Positions 1 to 6,381 of a stretch of 8,878 bases of DNA are shown piece after piece. The position numbers were made by a program, and so were the translations under genes. The notes beneath the pieces are model-generated. The model had not been told where the DNA came from, searched no databases, and saw nothing but the letters and a program-made list of their open reading frames with translations. Each line of letters begins with the position of its first letter. Positions within the stretch are counted from its first letter, which is position 1. The stretch is from Chloroflexia bacterium (GTDB lineage Bacteria > Chloroflexota > Chloroflexia > Thermomicrobiales > JALYUS01): positions 1 to 8,878 of the forward strand of contig JAICIL010000186.1 of the NCBI GenBank assembly GCA_025924435.1, read 5' to 3'.

Positions 1-357
1 CCCCCGCTCCCGCCCCCCCTGCCGGGGTCCGGGTGGTGGGGGGGGGGGCGCGCTCCCCCGCGGGCGGGTGGGCGGCGCGCGCCCCCGCCAGCGGGACAGC
101 GCGCGCCCGGCCCGCGTCCGAGAGCCGCCATTCGCACGGCGGCACGCCCGGTTCGAGCGCGGGGAGGGAATGCTTCACTAGAATCAGGCTGCGCGGCACC
201 CCCGCATCGCTCCTTTCGCGCCTCTTCGCATGGGCGGCGACATGCCATCGCGCGGCCGCCGGTTTCCACGCGAGCAGGAATACGCCGCTGATCGCCGCCG
301 TTGTGCGATGCTGACAGCCTACATCGCCCGACGCTTGGAACGAAAGAGGAGGCGCGC
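1..357. other. Low-complexity edge and gene-free leader
   Basis: The first ~125 bases are almost pure G/C with long C and G runs, including a run of more than ten G around 38-48. Such runs are typical of contig edges or low-quality base calls. The rest (about 126-357) has normal complexity but no open frame with recognisable protein content; the reading frames crossing it give Arg/Ala/Ser-rich translations without motifs. It presumably holds the promoter of the thioredoxin-like gene at 358, but I see no convincing -35/-10 pair. Confidence 0.6.
345..352 (+). promoter_or_regulatory. Ribosome binding site of the thioredoxin-like gene
   Basis: AGAGGAGG lies five bases upstream of the ATG at 358. 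This strong Shine-Dalgarno match fixes the start at 358 rather than the in-frame TTG at 301. It also shows that translation begins upstream of the in-frame TGA, which matters for the selenocysteine reading. Confidence 0.75.
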
Positions 358-1173
358 ATGGCAACAACGATCCGCACCGGAACGAATCTCGGCGAGCGCT
401 CGCCGGATTGGGCGCTGCCTCGGCTTGATGGCGGCGAACTCGGCCCCGCGTCGCTCCGGGGCACGAAGACGCTCTACTTTTTCTGGGGCAGTTGGTGACA
501 CTGCCGGGAGCAACTGCCCGGGTGGCAGCACTTCGTTCAGCGTAACGCGAGCAAGGATTTCCAATTCGTCTCAGTTGCGGTGGACAATCAGGGGGCGGAG
601 GCTGCGCGACCGTGGACGGAAAAGGCGGGCGCGACCTTCCCGACCGTCGTTGACCGCGACAACACCCTCGCGGCGATCTACGACTACAAACTGATCCCGA
701 ACGGCATCTTCCTCGATGAAGAGGGCATCATCCGCTATCGTAAGTTCGGCGGCTTCAATGTCGAGAATGCGGACGATGTCGGGGCCATTCAGCGGCTGAT
801 AGACGGCGAGGTCGCGCAGGTTGCACTGGACGCGAAGGACGCGCCGTATCACCTCGGCGCGACCGAGCGCGCGCTCGTTGATACCCGGATGCGGCTCGGC
901 GCGGAACTGTTCGCGCGCGGCGCGCGGGCCGAGGCGGCCGCCGAATGGAAGCAAGCCCTCCATGCCGACCCGGAGAACCTGACGATCCGCAAGCAGATCT
1001 GGATGGCGGAGTACCCGGAGAAGTTCCACCCGACGATTGATTTCGACTGGCAGAAGGGCCAACTCGCCCGCGAGCGCGCCGAAGAGATCGCCCAAGGCAT
1101 CTGCGGCCCGGACGGCTGCCCCGCTACCGCGCCGGTAATCGGGCATCACGACGATGCTGTGGCGTCCCCCTGA
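358..1173 (+). CDS. Thioredoxin-fold (TlpA/ResA-like) protein, probable selenoprotein with in-frame TGA (Sec47)
   Basis: Seen: reading through one TGA (496-498) gives 271 residues. Residues 10-46 form a redoxin N-terminus (RSPDWALPRLDGGE, then TLYFFWGSW). The TGA follows at position 47, then HCREQLPGW. Further on come FVSVAVDNQG, TFPTVVDRDN and LIPNGIFLDEEG, where Pro114 fits the thioredoxin cis-proline. From about 155 there is a helical, TPR-like extension (ARAEAAAEWKQALHADPEN) ending with a second cysteine pair, Cys249 and Cys254 (CGPDGC). Known: TlpA/ResA proteins carry W-C-x-x-C-R-E here and exchange thiols and disulfides; Sec often replaces a redox cysteine. Inference: UGA is decoded as Sec. 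It hits the catalytic position, the frame stays intact for 224 codons beyond it, and a SECIS-like hairpin follows. Oddity: one residue, not two, separates Sec47 from Cys49. There is no signal peptide, so a cytoplasmic role is likely. Alternatives are a nonsense mutation or a base-call error; no sel genes are in the window. The gene faces hepT convergently. Confidence 0.72.
507..534 (+). promoter_or_regulatory. Candidate bacterial SECIS hairpin
   Basis: Directly after the TGA, CTGCC (514-518) pairs with GGCAG (524-528) around the five-base loop CGGGT (519-523). Below an internal loop (CAA against CA), GGAG (507-510) pairs with CTTC (531-534), with one G-U pair. The loop has G at its second position, 22 bases after the TGA, and a U at its end. 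Bacterial SECIS elements lie inside the coding region just downstream of UGA, with a short apical loop that starts with or near a G and is bound by SelB; this hairpin fits. A competing fold exists (504-508 with 517-521), so the assignment is not certain. Confidence 0.5.
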
Positions 1174-1240
1174 TTCGGCTTCGGGGCGCGAACGGTCCAT
1201 GTTGAGAGTAAATCCGGGTTAACGATGACTTCTCCGGTCG

Positions 1241-1269
1241 AGCGGAGCCGATATTCTCCCGGCTCCGCT
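1241..1269. terminator. Hairpin between convergent genes, probable bidirectional terminator
   Basis: AGCGGAGCCG (1241-1250) pairs perfectly over 10 bp with CGGCTCCGCT (1260-1269) around a nine-base loop. It lies between the stop of the thioredoxin-like gene (1173) and the end of the converging hepT remnant (1309), where a terminator serving both strands is expected. There is no T-tract on either side, so it is not a canonical intrinsic terminator. Confidence 0.5.
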
Positions 1270-1308
1270 TCGCTGACTTCCGGCCGCTCTCGCATCAATT
1301 TCACTGGA

Positions 1309-1681
1309 TTACACACCTGGATTCCCACTCGGTTGAGTGTTCGATGATTCTGCCAGAATTTCAAGCGAGGCTATTGCAAACTCCTTGAGTGGAGGTAAGT
1401 CATTGACGATGACGCTCCAGACGACCTCATAATCAATACCAGTGATACTGGTGCGCGAGAATATTGCGGAAATCGCTCACGGCCCGCCATGCGATGTGCG
1501 GCGCTGCATTCCGTGTCTCCTCAGACGGATGTCCGGTCGTATCAGCGAGTTTTTCGAGATTTCGTTCGATGGCATCAAGCAGCAGTTGCGATGCAAGCGC
1601 CTCCTTACCAATCGCGGTGTACTCTTCAACGCGTTCGATACAGACAATGATGTACCGGGGGTTCCGCACATCGCGGTTCAT
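1309..1681 (-). pseudogene. hepT: HepT-like toxin (HEPN, DUF86), frameshifted
   Basis: Seen: the frame from the ATG at 1681 encodes 82 residues (MNRDVRNPRYII, IERVEEYTAIG) and includes RNILAHQY (Arg72, His77, Tyr79), the RX4HXY motif of HEPN nucleases. It stops at 1433-1435, just after the motif. Removing one A (T on the coding strand) at about 1435 lets the frame run on as DYEVVWSVIVNDLPPLKEF to a TAA at 1309-1311. That restores a 123-residue protein of normal HepT length with the expected family C-terminus (DxxxVWxVIxNDLPPLK). Known: HepT is the toxin of MntA/HepT modules and is held inactive through AMPylation of the motif tyrosine by MntA. Context: the start overlaps the mntA stop as ATGA, the usual coupled arrangement. 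Inference: a one-base insertion truncated the toxin, although the RX4HXY motif itself is still encoded. A sequencing indel is the alternative. Confidence 0.85.
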
Positions 1682-1967
1682 AGCGCGACCGCTTCACGCA
1701 GCACATCCGCGCGGATTTCGTCATCCAGCATCCGCTCCGTGACGACTTCCACATCGCGTCCGAATAATTCCTGCAATCGAGCCGTAGTCCGCTCGGAAAC
1801 CACGGGCTGTGCCGGGGACACATCTCCACGAGAAAGTCAATGTCACTCTCTTCGCGCGCCTCCCCACGGACCACCGACCCGAACACGCGCACATTGGCCG
1901 CGCCGTGTCGTTCGGCGAGCGCAAAGACTGTCTCACGCTGGTTGCGGACATCATTGAGCGATAGAAC
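1678..1967 (-). pseudogene. mntA: MntA-like nucleotidyltransferase antitoxin, frameshifted and lacking a start codon
   Basis: Seen: one frame reads LSLNDVRNQRETVFALAERH, then VRVFGSVVRGEAREESDIDF, containing the GSX10DXD motif of minimal nucleotidyltransferases. That frame then loses similarity. Restoring one T at about 1775-1776 joins GLRLD to LQELFGRDVEVVTERMLDD and EIRADVLREAVAL, the typical MntA C-terminus. The stop TGA at 1680-1678 overlaps the hepT ATG. There is no ATG, GTG or TTG in frame between an upstream TAA and the GTG at 1892, and that GTG would drop about 25 conserved N-terminal residues. AGGAG at 1981-1985 may be the old ribosome binding site. Known: MntA AMPylates HepT to neutralise it. 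Inference: the antitoxin is also broken, so the module is a relic unless the indels are assembly errors. Confidence 0.82.
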
Positions 1968-2064
1968 CCGTACTACTCTACTCCTGTATATGTCAAATAT
2001 GAGATTGATGCATACCGTGATGCGACGAAATTATCATACGTATGCCTGTGAAGAGATGCAATTG

Positions 2065-2080
2065 CCGTGCACATTCACGG
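2065..2080 (-). terminator. Small hairpin after the MFS gene
   Basis: CCGTG and CACGG pair over 5 bp around a six-base loop, five bases beyond the stop of the minus-strand MFS gene. The stem is short and no T-run follows, so this is at most a weak transcription or mRNA 3' end signal. Confidence 0.2.
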
Positions 2081-2085
2081 ACGCA

Positions 2086-3330
2086 TTAGTCGTCTCTCGC
2101 CATCTCCGTGCGTGGGCGGCTGCCATGTACGGACATGCTCATCCCCAGCCAGACGCCGGACATGATGATCGTCAGGCAGAGCACGTAGGGCATGAGGGAC
2201 CAGAGGCCGACCGTCTGCGCGAGATTGCCCGCCAGCCAGGGGAAGAGCGCCGCGCCCATGCTGCCGAGGCTGGCGAGGAAACCGACCGCGCTCGGCACCA
2301 GACGGGCGGGCACGAGGCCGGGCAACAGCGCGATGGTCGTCGGATAGATCGGACCGAGCGCGTAGCCGGTCAGCCAGAGGCCGAATGCGGCAAACGCGGG
2401 CAGCGGCGCGAGCCAGATGACGAGGATGCCCGCCCCCGCGCCGATCAGGCATGAGCGGATCAGCGCCGCGTCCGGGATCGCGAGGCGCGCGGCGAGCCGG
2501 GCCAGCGTCAGCCGCCCGAGCGTGATGCCGAGCCAGTAGCCGCTCACCGACCAGCCGGAAACGAGGCTGCCGTGATGCCGCACCTCGGTCAGGAAACTGT
2601 AACTCCAACTGCCGAGGCTCACCTCCGTGCCGACGTAGATGAGCATGAAGAGCGCCGCCAGCCAGACTAACCGCAGGCGCAGCGTGTCGGTGAGCAGACC
2701 CCGCCCGGCGTGGTGCGCGGACGGATGCCGCGCACCGGCCGGGCCGGCGTCGAAGAGCGCGGCGAAGCCGGTGAGCAGGATGAGGCCGCACAGCCCCCAG
2801 AGGGCATAGACCGTGTTCCACGGCAGGCCCGCCGCCAGCACACCGGCGGCGACGATCGGGCCGAGGAACCCGCCGATGCCGTAGAACGCATGGAGATTGT
2901 TGAGCAGCGTCGTGTTCTCCGGCAGGCCGGTGATGTAGGTGTTCAGCCCGGCGTCAATCACCGCGAAGCCGAACCCCAATCCGAGCATCGTCGCGAGCAG
3001 GAGCGCGAACGGCGGTCGCAGGCTGACAACGCCCGCGCCCACCGCGAATGTGGCCGCCCCGAGCGCGAGAAAACGCCGCTGGCCCAGCAGCGCGACGAGC
3101 AGGCCGCTCCCGAACGCCGCGGCGATATATCCCGTGGTGAGCGCGAGGAAGATCAGGCTGACGACGCCCTTGCCGATGCCGTACTGCGCTTGCAGGCTCG
3201 GCAGCACGACGCCCGTCGCGCCGTCCGTCGCGCCGATCAGGGTGAATGCGGCGAACGCGGCAGCGACGCGCCGCCGCACGACCGTCGGCATCGTCGCGCG
3301 GTGGCCCATCGCCGCGCGCGACTCACGCAT
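2086..3330 (-). CDS. MFS transporter, fucose permease (FucP)-like group
   Basis: A 414-residue membrane protein with about twelve hydrophobic segments and a short loop of polar residues near the middle (about 194-215), the usual MFS 6+6 layout. Diagnostic stretches are VIDAGLNTYITGL (about 124-136), NNLHAFYGIGGFLGP (144-158) and YVGTEVSLGSWSYSFL (232-247, with Glu236 in a membrane helix). These match the FucP-type permeases of COG0738, which import sugars or other small solutes by proton symport. The substrate cannot be read from the sequence. The start is uncertain: Met1, Met8 and Met14 are all possible and none has a clear ribosome binding site; Met14 (MPTVVRRRV) would leave a compact N-terminus just before the first helix. 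It lies 39 bases after the GNAT gene on the same strand and is probably cotranscribed with it. Confidence 0.85.
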   Translation of the reverse strand: MRESRAAMGHRATMPTVVRRRVAAAFAAFTLIGATDGATGVVLPSLQAQYGIGKGVVSLIFLALTTGYIAAAFGSGLLVALLGQRRFLALGAATFAVGAGVVSLRPPFALLLATMLGLGFGFAVIDAGLNTYITGLPENTTLLNNLHAFYGIGGFLGPIVAAGVLAAGLPWNTVYALWGLCGLILLTGFAALFDAGPAGARHPSAHHAGRGLLTDTLRLRLVWLAALFMLIYVGTEVSLGSWSYSFLTEVRHHGSLVSGWSVSGYWLGITLGRLTLARLAARLAIPDAALIRSCLIGAGAGILVIWLAPLPAFAAFGLWLTGYALGPIYPTTIALLPGLVPARLVPSAVGFLASLGSMGAALFPWLAGNLAQTVGLWSLMPYVLCLTIIMSGVWLGMSMSVHGSRPRTEMARDD

Positions 3331-3369
3331 GGCGCATCGGGGACGATGTGGCGGCGACGGAGCGATCTC

Positions 3370-3870
3370 TCACGACGACTGCGGGTGCGGTGCGGGCGCG
3401 CGTTCATCTGCCGGGTCAATTGCCATGATCGTCACGGAGTGTCCTTGGAAGTCCTCCGTCGCGAGCGCCCGCCAGCCGAGTTTCTCGTACAACCCCCGTG
3501 CGCCCTCCGTGAAGAGATAGAGTTGTGCGACGCCCAGCCCCGCCGCCTGCGCCACGACCCGCCGCACGAGCGCGCTCGCCACCCCGCGACCGCGCGCGGC
3601 GGGTGCGACGTAGACGCTGGCGAGCCAGGGCGACAGTTCGCGGTGTGTGTCCATGTCGTACATAACCAAACTGGCCGATCCGAGCGGTTCGTCGCCGTCG
3701 CGGGCGATGTAGGTAGTGGGGATGCCGTTGGGGTCCGTTTGGTCGCGGAGGCTCGCGATCCGGTCGGCCAGCGAGTCGTTCGGGTCGAGGTGGCCCCATT
3801 CCCCCCACTGCCAGCGCGCGACCGTCTCGACAAGAGCGGGGTGATCGGCGATATGTTCGATGCGCACCAA
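3370..3870 (-). CDS. GNAT family N-acetyltransferase
   Basis: A 166-residue protein of typical GNAT size. The acetyl-CoA binding motif A is seen as VYVAPAARGRGVASALVRRV (87-106, with the R-x-x-G-x-A signature), preceded by the beta-strand segment PLGSASLVMYD. The C-terminal motif B is LYEKLGWRA (127-135). Such enzymes transfer acetyl from acetyl-CoA to an amine; here the acceptor is unknown. The start is TTG (3870) or GTG (3867); both lie a few bases after a very strong purine tract (AAGGAGGAGG on the coding strand, about 3874-3883). Stop at 3370, 39 bases before the MFS start: likely first gene of a two-gene operon. It diverges from the CoxL-like gene. Confidence 0.88.
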   Translation of the reverse strand: MVRIEHIADHPALVETVARWQWGEWGHLDPNDSLADRIASLRDQTDPNGIPTTYIARDGDEPLGSASLVMYDMDTHRELSPWLASVYVAPAARGRGVASALVRRVVAQAAGLGVAQLYLFTEGARGLYEKLGWRALATEDFQGHSVTIMAIDPADERAPAPHPQSS

Positions 3871-3873
3871 CGT

Positions 3874-3883
3874 CCTCCTCCTT
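3874..3883 (-). promoter_or_regulatory. Ribosome binding site of the GNAT gene
   Basis: On the minus strand AAGGAGGAGG ends three bases before TTG (3870) and six before GTG (3867). It supports initiation at one of these non-ATG codons. Confidence 0.6.
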
Positions 3884-3904
3884 CTCGCGGTCGTCGCGAC
3901 GCGC

Positions 3905-3915
3905 GTATGTCATAC
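3905..3915. repeat. Short perfect palindrome in the divergent promoter region
   Basis: GTATG-T-CATAC is a perfect inverted repeat around one central base. It sits between the divergent GNAT and CoxL-like genes, upstream of the putative promoter at 3935-3964. It could be an operator half-site pair, but at 5 bp per arm it may be chance. Confidence 0.25.
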
Positions 3916-3934
3916 CACATTCCCGTCGGTATCA

Positions 3935-3964
3935 TTGCGTTTCTCACTGATTGGTCACTACAAT
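3935..3964 (+). promoter_or_regulatory. Putative sigma70-type promoter of the CoxL-like gene
   Basis: TTGCGT (3935-3940), an 18-base spacer, then TACAAT (3959-3964). The -10 matches five of six consensus bases, the -35 three of six. The local sequence is more A+T-rich than the coding regions around it. Transcription would start about 70 bases upstream of the ATG at 4045. Confidence 0.4.
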
Positions 3965-4044
3965 CGCCCCCGACAGCATCCGGCGGCATTCCCAATCACG
4001 CAGCCTGCCGCGCCGCGTCGCCACGACGAAATGAGGGAACAATC

Positions 4045-6381
4045 ATGGTCTACCGCCGACAGATCGGCGCGCGTGTCAAGCGGAAGGAAGATCCGCGCCT
4101 CGTCACCGGCAGTTCCACGTACGTGGACGATCTGCGTCCGCCGCGCACCGCCCACATGGCGATCCTGCGGAGCATCTACGCCCACGCCCGGATCGTGCGG
4201 ATGGACCTTTCCGCCGCGCTGGCGCATCCCGGCGTGATCGCGGCGTACAGCGGCGCGGATTTCCGCGCGCTCTGCGGGCCGCTGCCGGGGCGGGAAGGAG
4301 AGGCCGTCCCCGGCATGACCGGGTTCGCCCCGCCCACGATCTGGCCGGTGGCGGCGGATCGCGTCCGCTACGTCGGCGAGGCGGTGGCGATTGTTGTCGC
4401 CGTGGATCGCTACGTCGCGCGCGACGCGCTCGACCTCATCGCCGTCGAGTACGACCCGCTCCCCGCCGTCGTGGACGCGGAGGCCGCGCTCGCGCCCAAC
4501 GCGCCGCAACTCTACGACGAGGCGCCGGGGAATGTCGCCTTCACGTGGCGGCAGGCGCGCGGCGACGCGGCGGCGGCTTTCGCGGCGGCGGATGTCGTCG
4601 TGGAGCAGCGGATGGTCAACCAGCGGATCGCGGCGGTGCCGATGGAGCCGCGCGCGATCCTCGCCCAGCCCGACCCGCTCAATGGCGGGCTGACCGTCAC
4701 GACCTCGACGCAGAATCCGCACGGCGTGCGCAAGCAACTCGCGGGCCTCACCCACCTGCCCGAGACGCTCATCCGCGTGATCGCCCCGGAGGTCGGCGGC
4801 GGCTTCGGCGTCAAGTCCGGCGTCTATCCGGAGGACGCGATGGTCGCGACGCTCGCGCTGCGCCTGCGCCGCCCGATCAAGTGGACCGAGACGCGCGGCG
4901 AGAGCCTCGGCACCACGCAGCACGGGCGCGGGCAGGTGGCGGAAGTCGCCGTTGCGGCGCGCGCGGACGGCGAGATCACGGCGCTCCGTTTGCGCGTCGT
5001 CGCCAACCTCGGCGGCTTCCCGCGCGGCCTCTTCGTGCCGATCCTCACCGGGCGGATGATGAACGGCGTCTACCGCTACGGCAATGTGGACCTGGAGATC
5101 ACCGGCGTCTACACCAATACGATGGCGACGGGGGCCTATCGCGGCGCGGGGCGGCCGGAGGCCGCGTACTACATCGAGCGGATCGTGGACCTGCTCGCGC
5201 GCGAACTCGGCATGACGCCGATCGAGATTCGCAGGCGCAACTTCATCCCGCCCGACGCCTTCCCCTACGCCACCGCGACGGGGCTGACCTACGACAGCGG
5301 CGACTACGACACGGCGCTGACCCGCGTGCTCGATTTCTCCGGCTATGACGCCCTTCGCTCCGAGCAGGCGCGGCTGCGCGCCGAGGGGCGGTACCTCGGT
5401 ATCGGCCTCGTGACGACGACGGAGATCAGCGGCGGCGGTCCGTTCGAGAGCGCCGATGTGCGCGTCGAGCCGAGCGGCGCCGTCACCGTCTCGACCGGCA
5501 TCTCGCCGCATGGCCAGGGCGAGGAGACGACCTTCGCGCAGATCGTCGCGGACGAACTCGGCGTCGCGCTGGCGGACATCGTCGTCGTGCACGGCGACAC
5601 GGCCCGCACCCCACCCGGCATCGGCACCTTCGGCTCGCGCGGGCTGGTGGTCGGCGGCTCGGCGCTGGTCCGCGCCCTCGCATCGGTCAAAGAGAAGGCG
5701 CGGAAGATCGCCGCGCACCTGCTCGAGGCCGCGCCGGAGGACATCGAGTTCCGCGACGGGCGATTCGGCGTGGCGGGAACCGCCGACCGCGCCGTATCGC
5801 TGCGGGAGATCGCCGCCGCCGCCTACGGGGCGCGGCTGCCGGCGGAGATCGGCTCCGGCCTCGAGGCGGTGGAATTTTTCCGGCCCGAACTCTCCGCCTT
5901 CCCCTTCAGCGCGGACGTCTGCGTCGTCGAGGTGGACGCGGAGACGGGCGTCGTGACGCTGCGCGATTACTTCGCCGTGGACGACTGCGGCCGGGTGATC
6001 AGCCCGCTGCTCGTGGAGGGCCAGATTCACGGCGGCTTGGCGCAGGGCATCGCGCAGGCGCTCTGGGAGGAGGTCGTCTACGACGCGAGCGGGCAGTTGG
6101 TCACCGGGTCGCTGACGGATTATGCGGTGCCGACGGCGCGCGCCCTGCCGCAGTTCGCGAGCACGCGCACGGAGACGCCGACGCGGTTTAACCCGCTCGG
6201 CGCGAAGGGGATCGGCGAACTGGCGACGGTCAGCGCGCCGCCCGCCGTCGTCAATGCCGTGCTGGACGCGCTGGCGCCGTTCGGTATCCGGCACCTCGAC
6301 ATGCCCCTGCACGCCGAACGCGTCTGGCGCGCGATCCACGACGTGCGAACCGGGCCGACACCCGGAAGGGGAATGGGGTAG
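4045..6381 (+). CDS. Molybdenum hydroxylase large subunit, form II CoxL-like (xanthine oxidase family)
   Basis: A 778-residue protein, normal length for the molybdopterin-binding subunit of xanthine oxidase-family enzymes. The start has GAGGGA six bases upstream (4033-4038). Residues about 1-125 (GARVKRKEDPRLVTGSSTYVDD; VRYVGEAVAIVVA) form the aldehyde oxidase/xanthine dehydrogenase a/b hammerhead domain, the rest the cofactor-binding domain. Visible motifs: VGGGFG (250-255), AYRGAGR (364-370), and KGIGELA with Glu725, the family's catalytic base. AYRGAGR is the loop of form II CoxL-like proteins; true CO dehydrogenases (form I) carry AYxCSFR, so CO oxidation is doubtful and the substrate is unknown. 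The enzyme normally needs an FAD subunit (CoxM) and a 2Fe-2S subunit (CoxS); neither is adjacent. The stop TAG lies inside a repeat arm (6377-6401). The long open frames antisense to it and upstream in its frame are high-GC artefacts. Confidence 0.93.
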   Translation: MVYRRQIGARVKRKEDPRLVTGSSTYVDDLRPPRTAHMAILRSIYAHARIVRMDLSAALAHPGVIAAYSGADFRALCGPLPGREGEAVPGMTGFAPPTIWPVAADRVRYVGEAVAIVVAVDRYVARDALDLIAVEYDPLPAVVDAEAALAPNAPQLYDEAPGNVAFTWRQARGDAAAAFAAADVVVEQRMVNQRIAAVPMEPRAILAQPDPLNGGLTVTTSTQNPHGVRKQLAGLTHLPETLIRVIAPEVGGGFGVKSGVYPEDAMVATLALRLRRPIKWTETRGESLGTTQHGRGQVAEVAVAARADGEITALRLRVVANLGGFPRGLFVPILTGRMMNGVYRYGNVDLEITGVYTNTMATGAYRGAGRPEAAYYIERIVDLLARELGMTPIEIRRRNFIPPDAFPYATATGLTYDSGDYDTALTRVLDFSGYDALRSEQARLRAEGRYLGIGLVTTTEISGGGPFESADVRVEPSGAVTVSTGISPHGQGEETTFAQIVADELGVALADIVVVHGDTARTPPGIGTFGSRGLVVGGSALVRALASVKEKARKIAAHLLEAAPEDIEFRDGRFGVAGTADRAVSLREIAAAAYGARLPAEIGSGLEAVEFFRPELSAFPFSADVCVVEVDAETGVVTLRDYFAVDDCGRVISPLLVEGQIHGGLAQGIAQALWEEVVYDASGQLVTGSLTDYAVPTARALPQFASTRTETPTRFNPLGAKGIGELATVSAPPAVVNAVLDALAPFGIRHLDMPLHAERVWRAIHDVRTGPTPGRGMG

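Noticed and set aside
580..1173. Separate gene starting at the GTG at 580
   Set aside because: It would begin in the middle of the thioredoxin fold without a ribosome binding site; it is the downstream part of the 358-1173 gene after the TGA.
571..1200. 209-codon minus-strand frame opposite the thioredoxin-like gene
   Set aside because: No motifs, whereas the plus strand shows an unmistakable redoxin domain.
1433..1681. An intact short 82-residue HepT variant
   Set aside because: The next frame continues with the exact family C-terminus (VVWSVIVNDLPPLK), so truncation by a frameshift explains it better. The base context does not look like a programmed slippery site.
2710..4044. Long plus-strand open frame running into the CoxL-like gene, as if that protein had a ~445-residue N-terminal extension
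   Set aside because: It lies antisense to the MFS and GNAT genes, is Arg/Glu/Ala-rich with no family motifs, and the CoxL-like gene has its own ribosome binding site and a normal-length protein from 4045.
4045..6381. Bona fide aerobic CO dehydrogenase (form I CoxL)
   Set aside because: The active-site loop reads AYRGAGR, not AYxCSFR, so the Cys that ligates copper in form I is missing.
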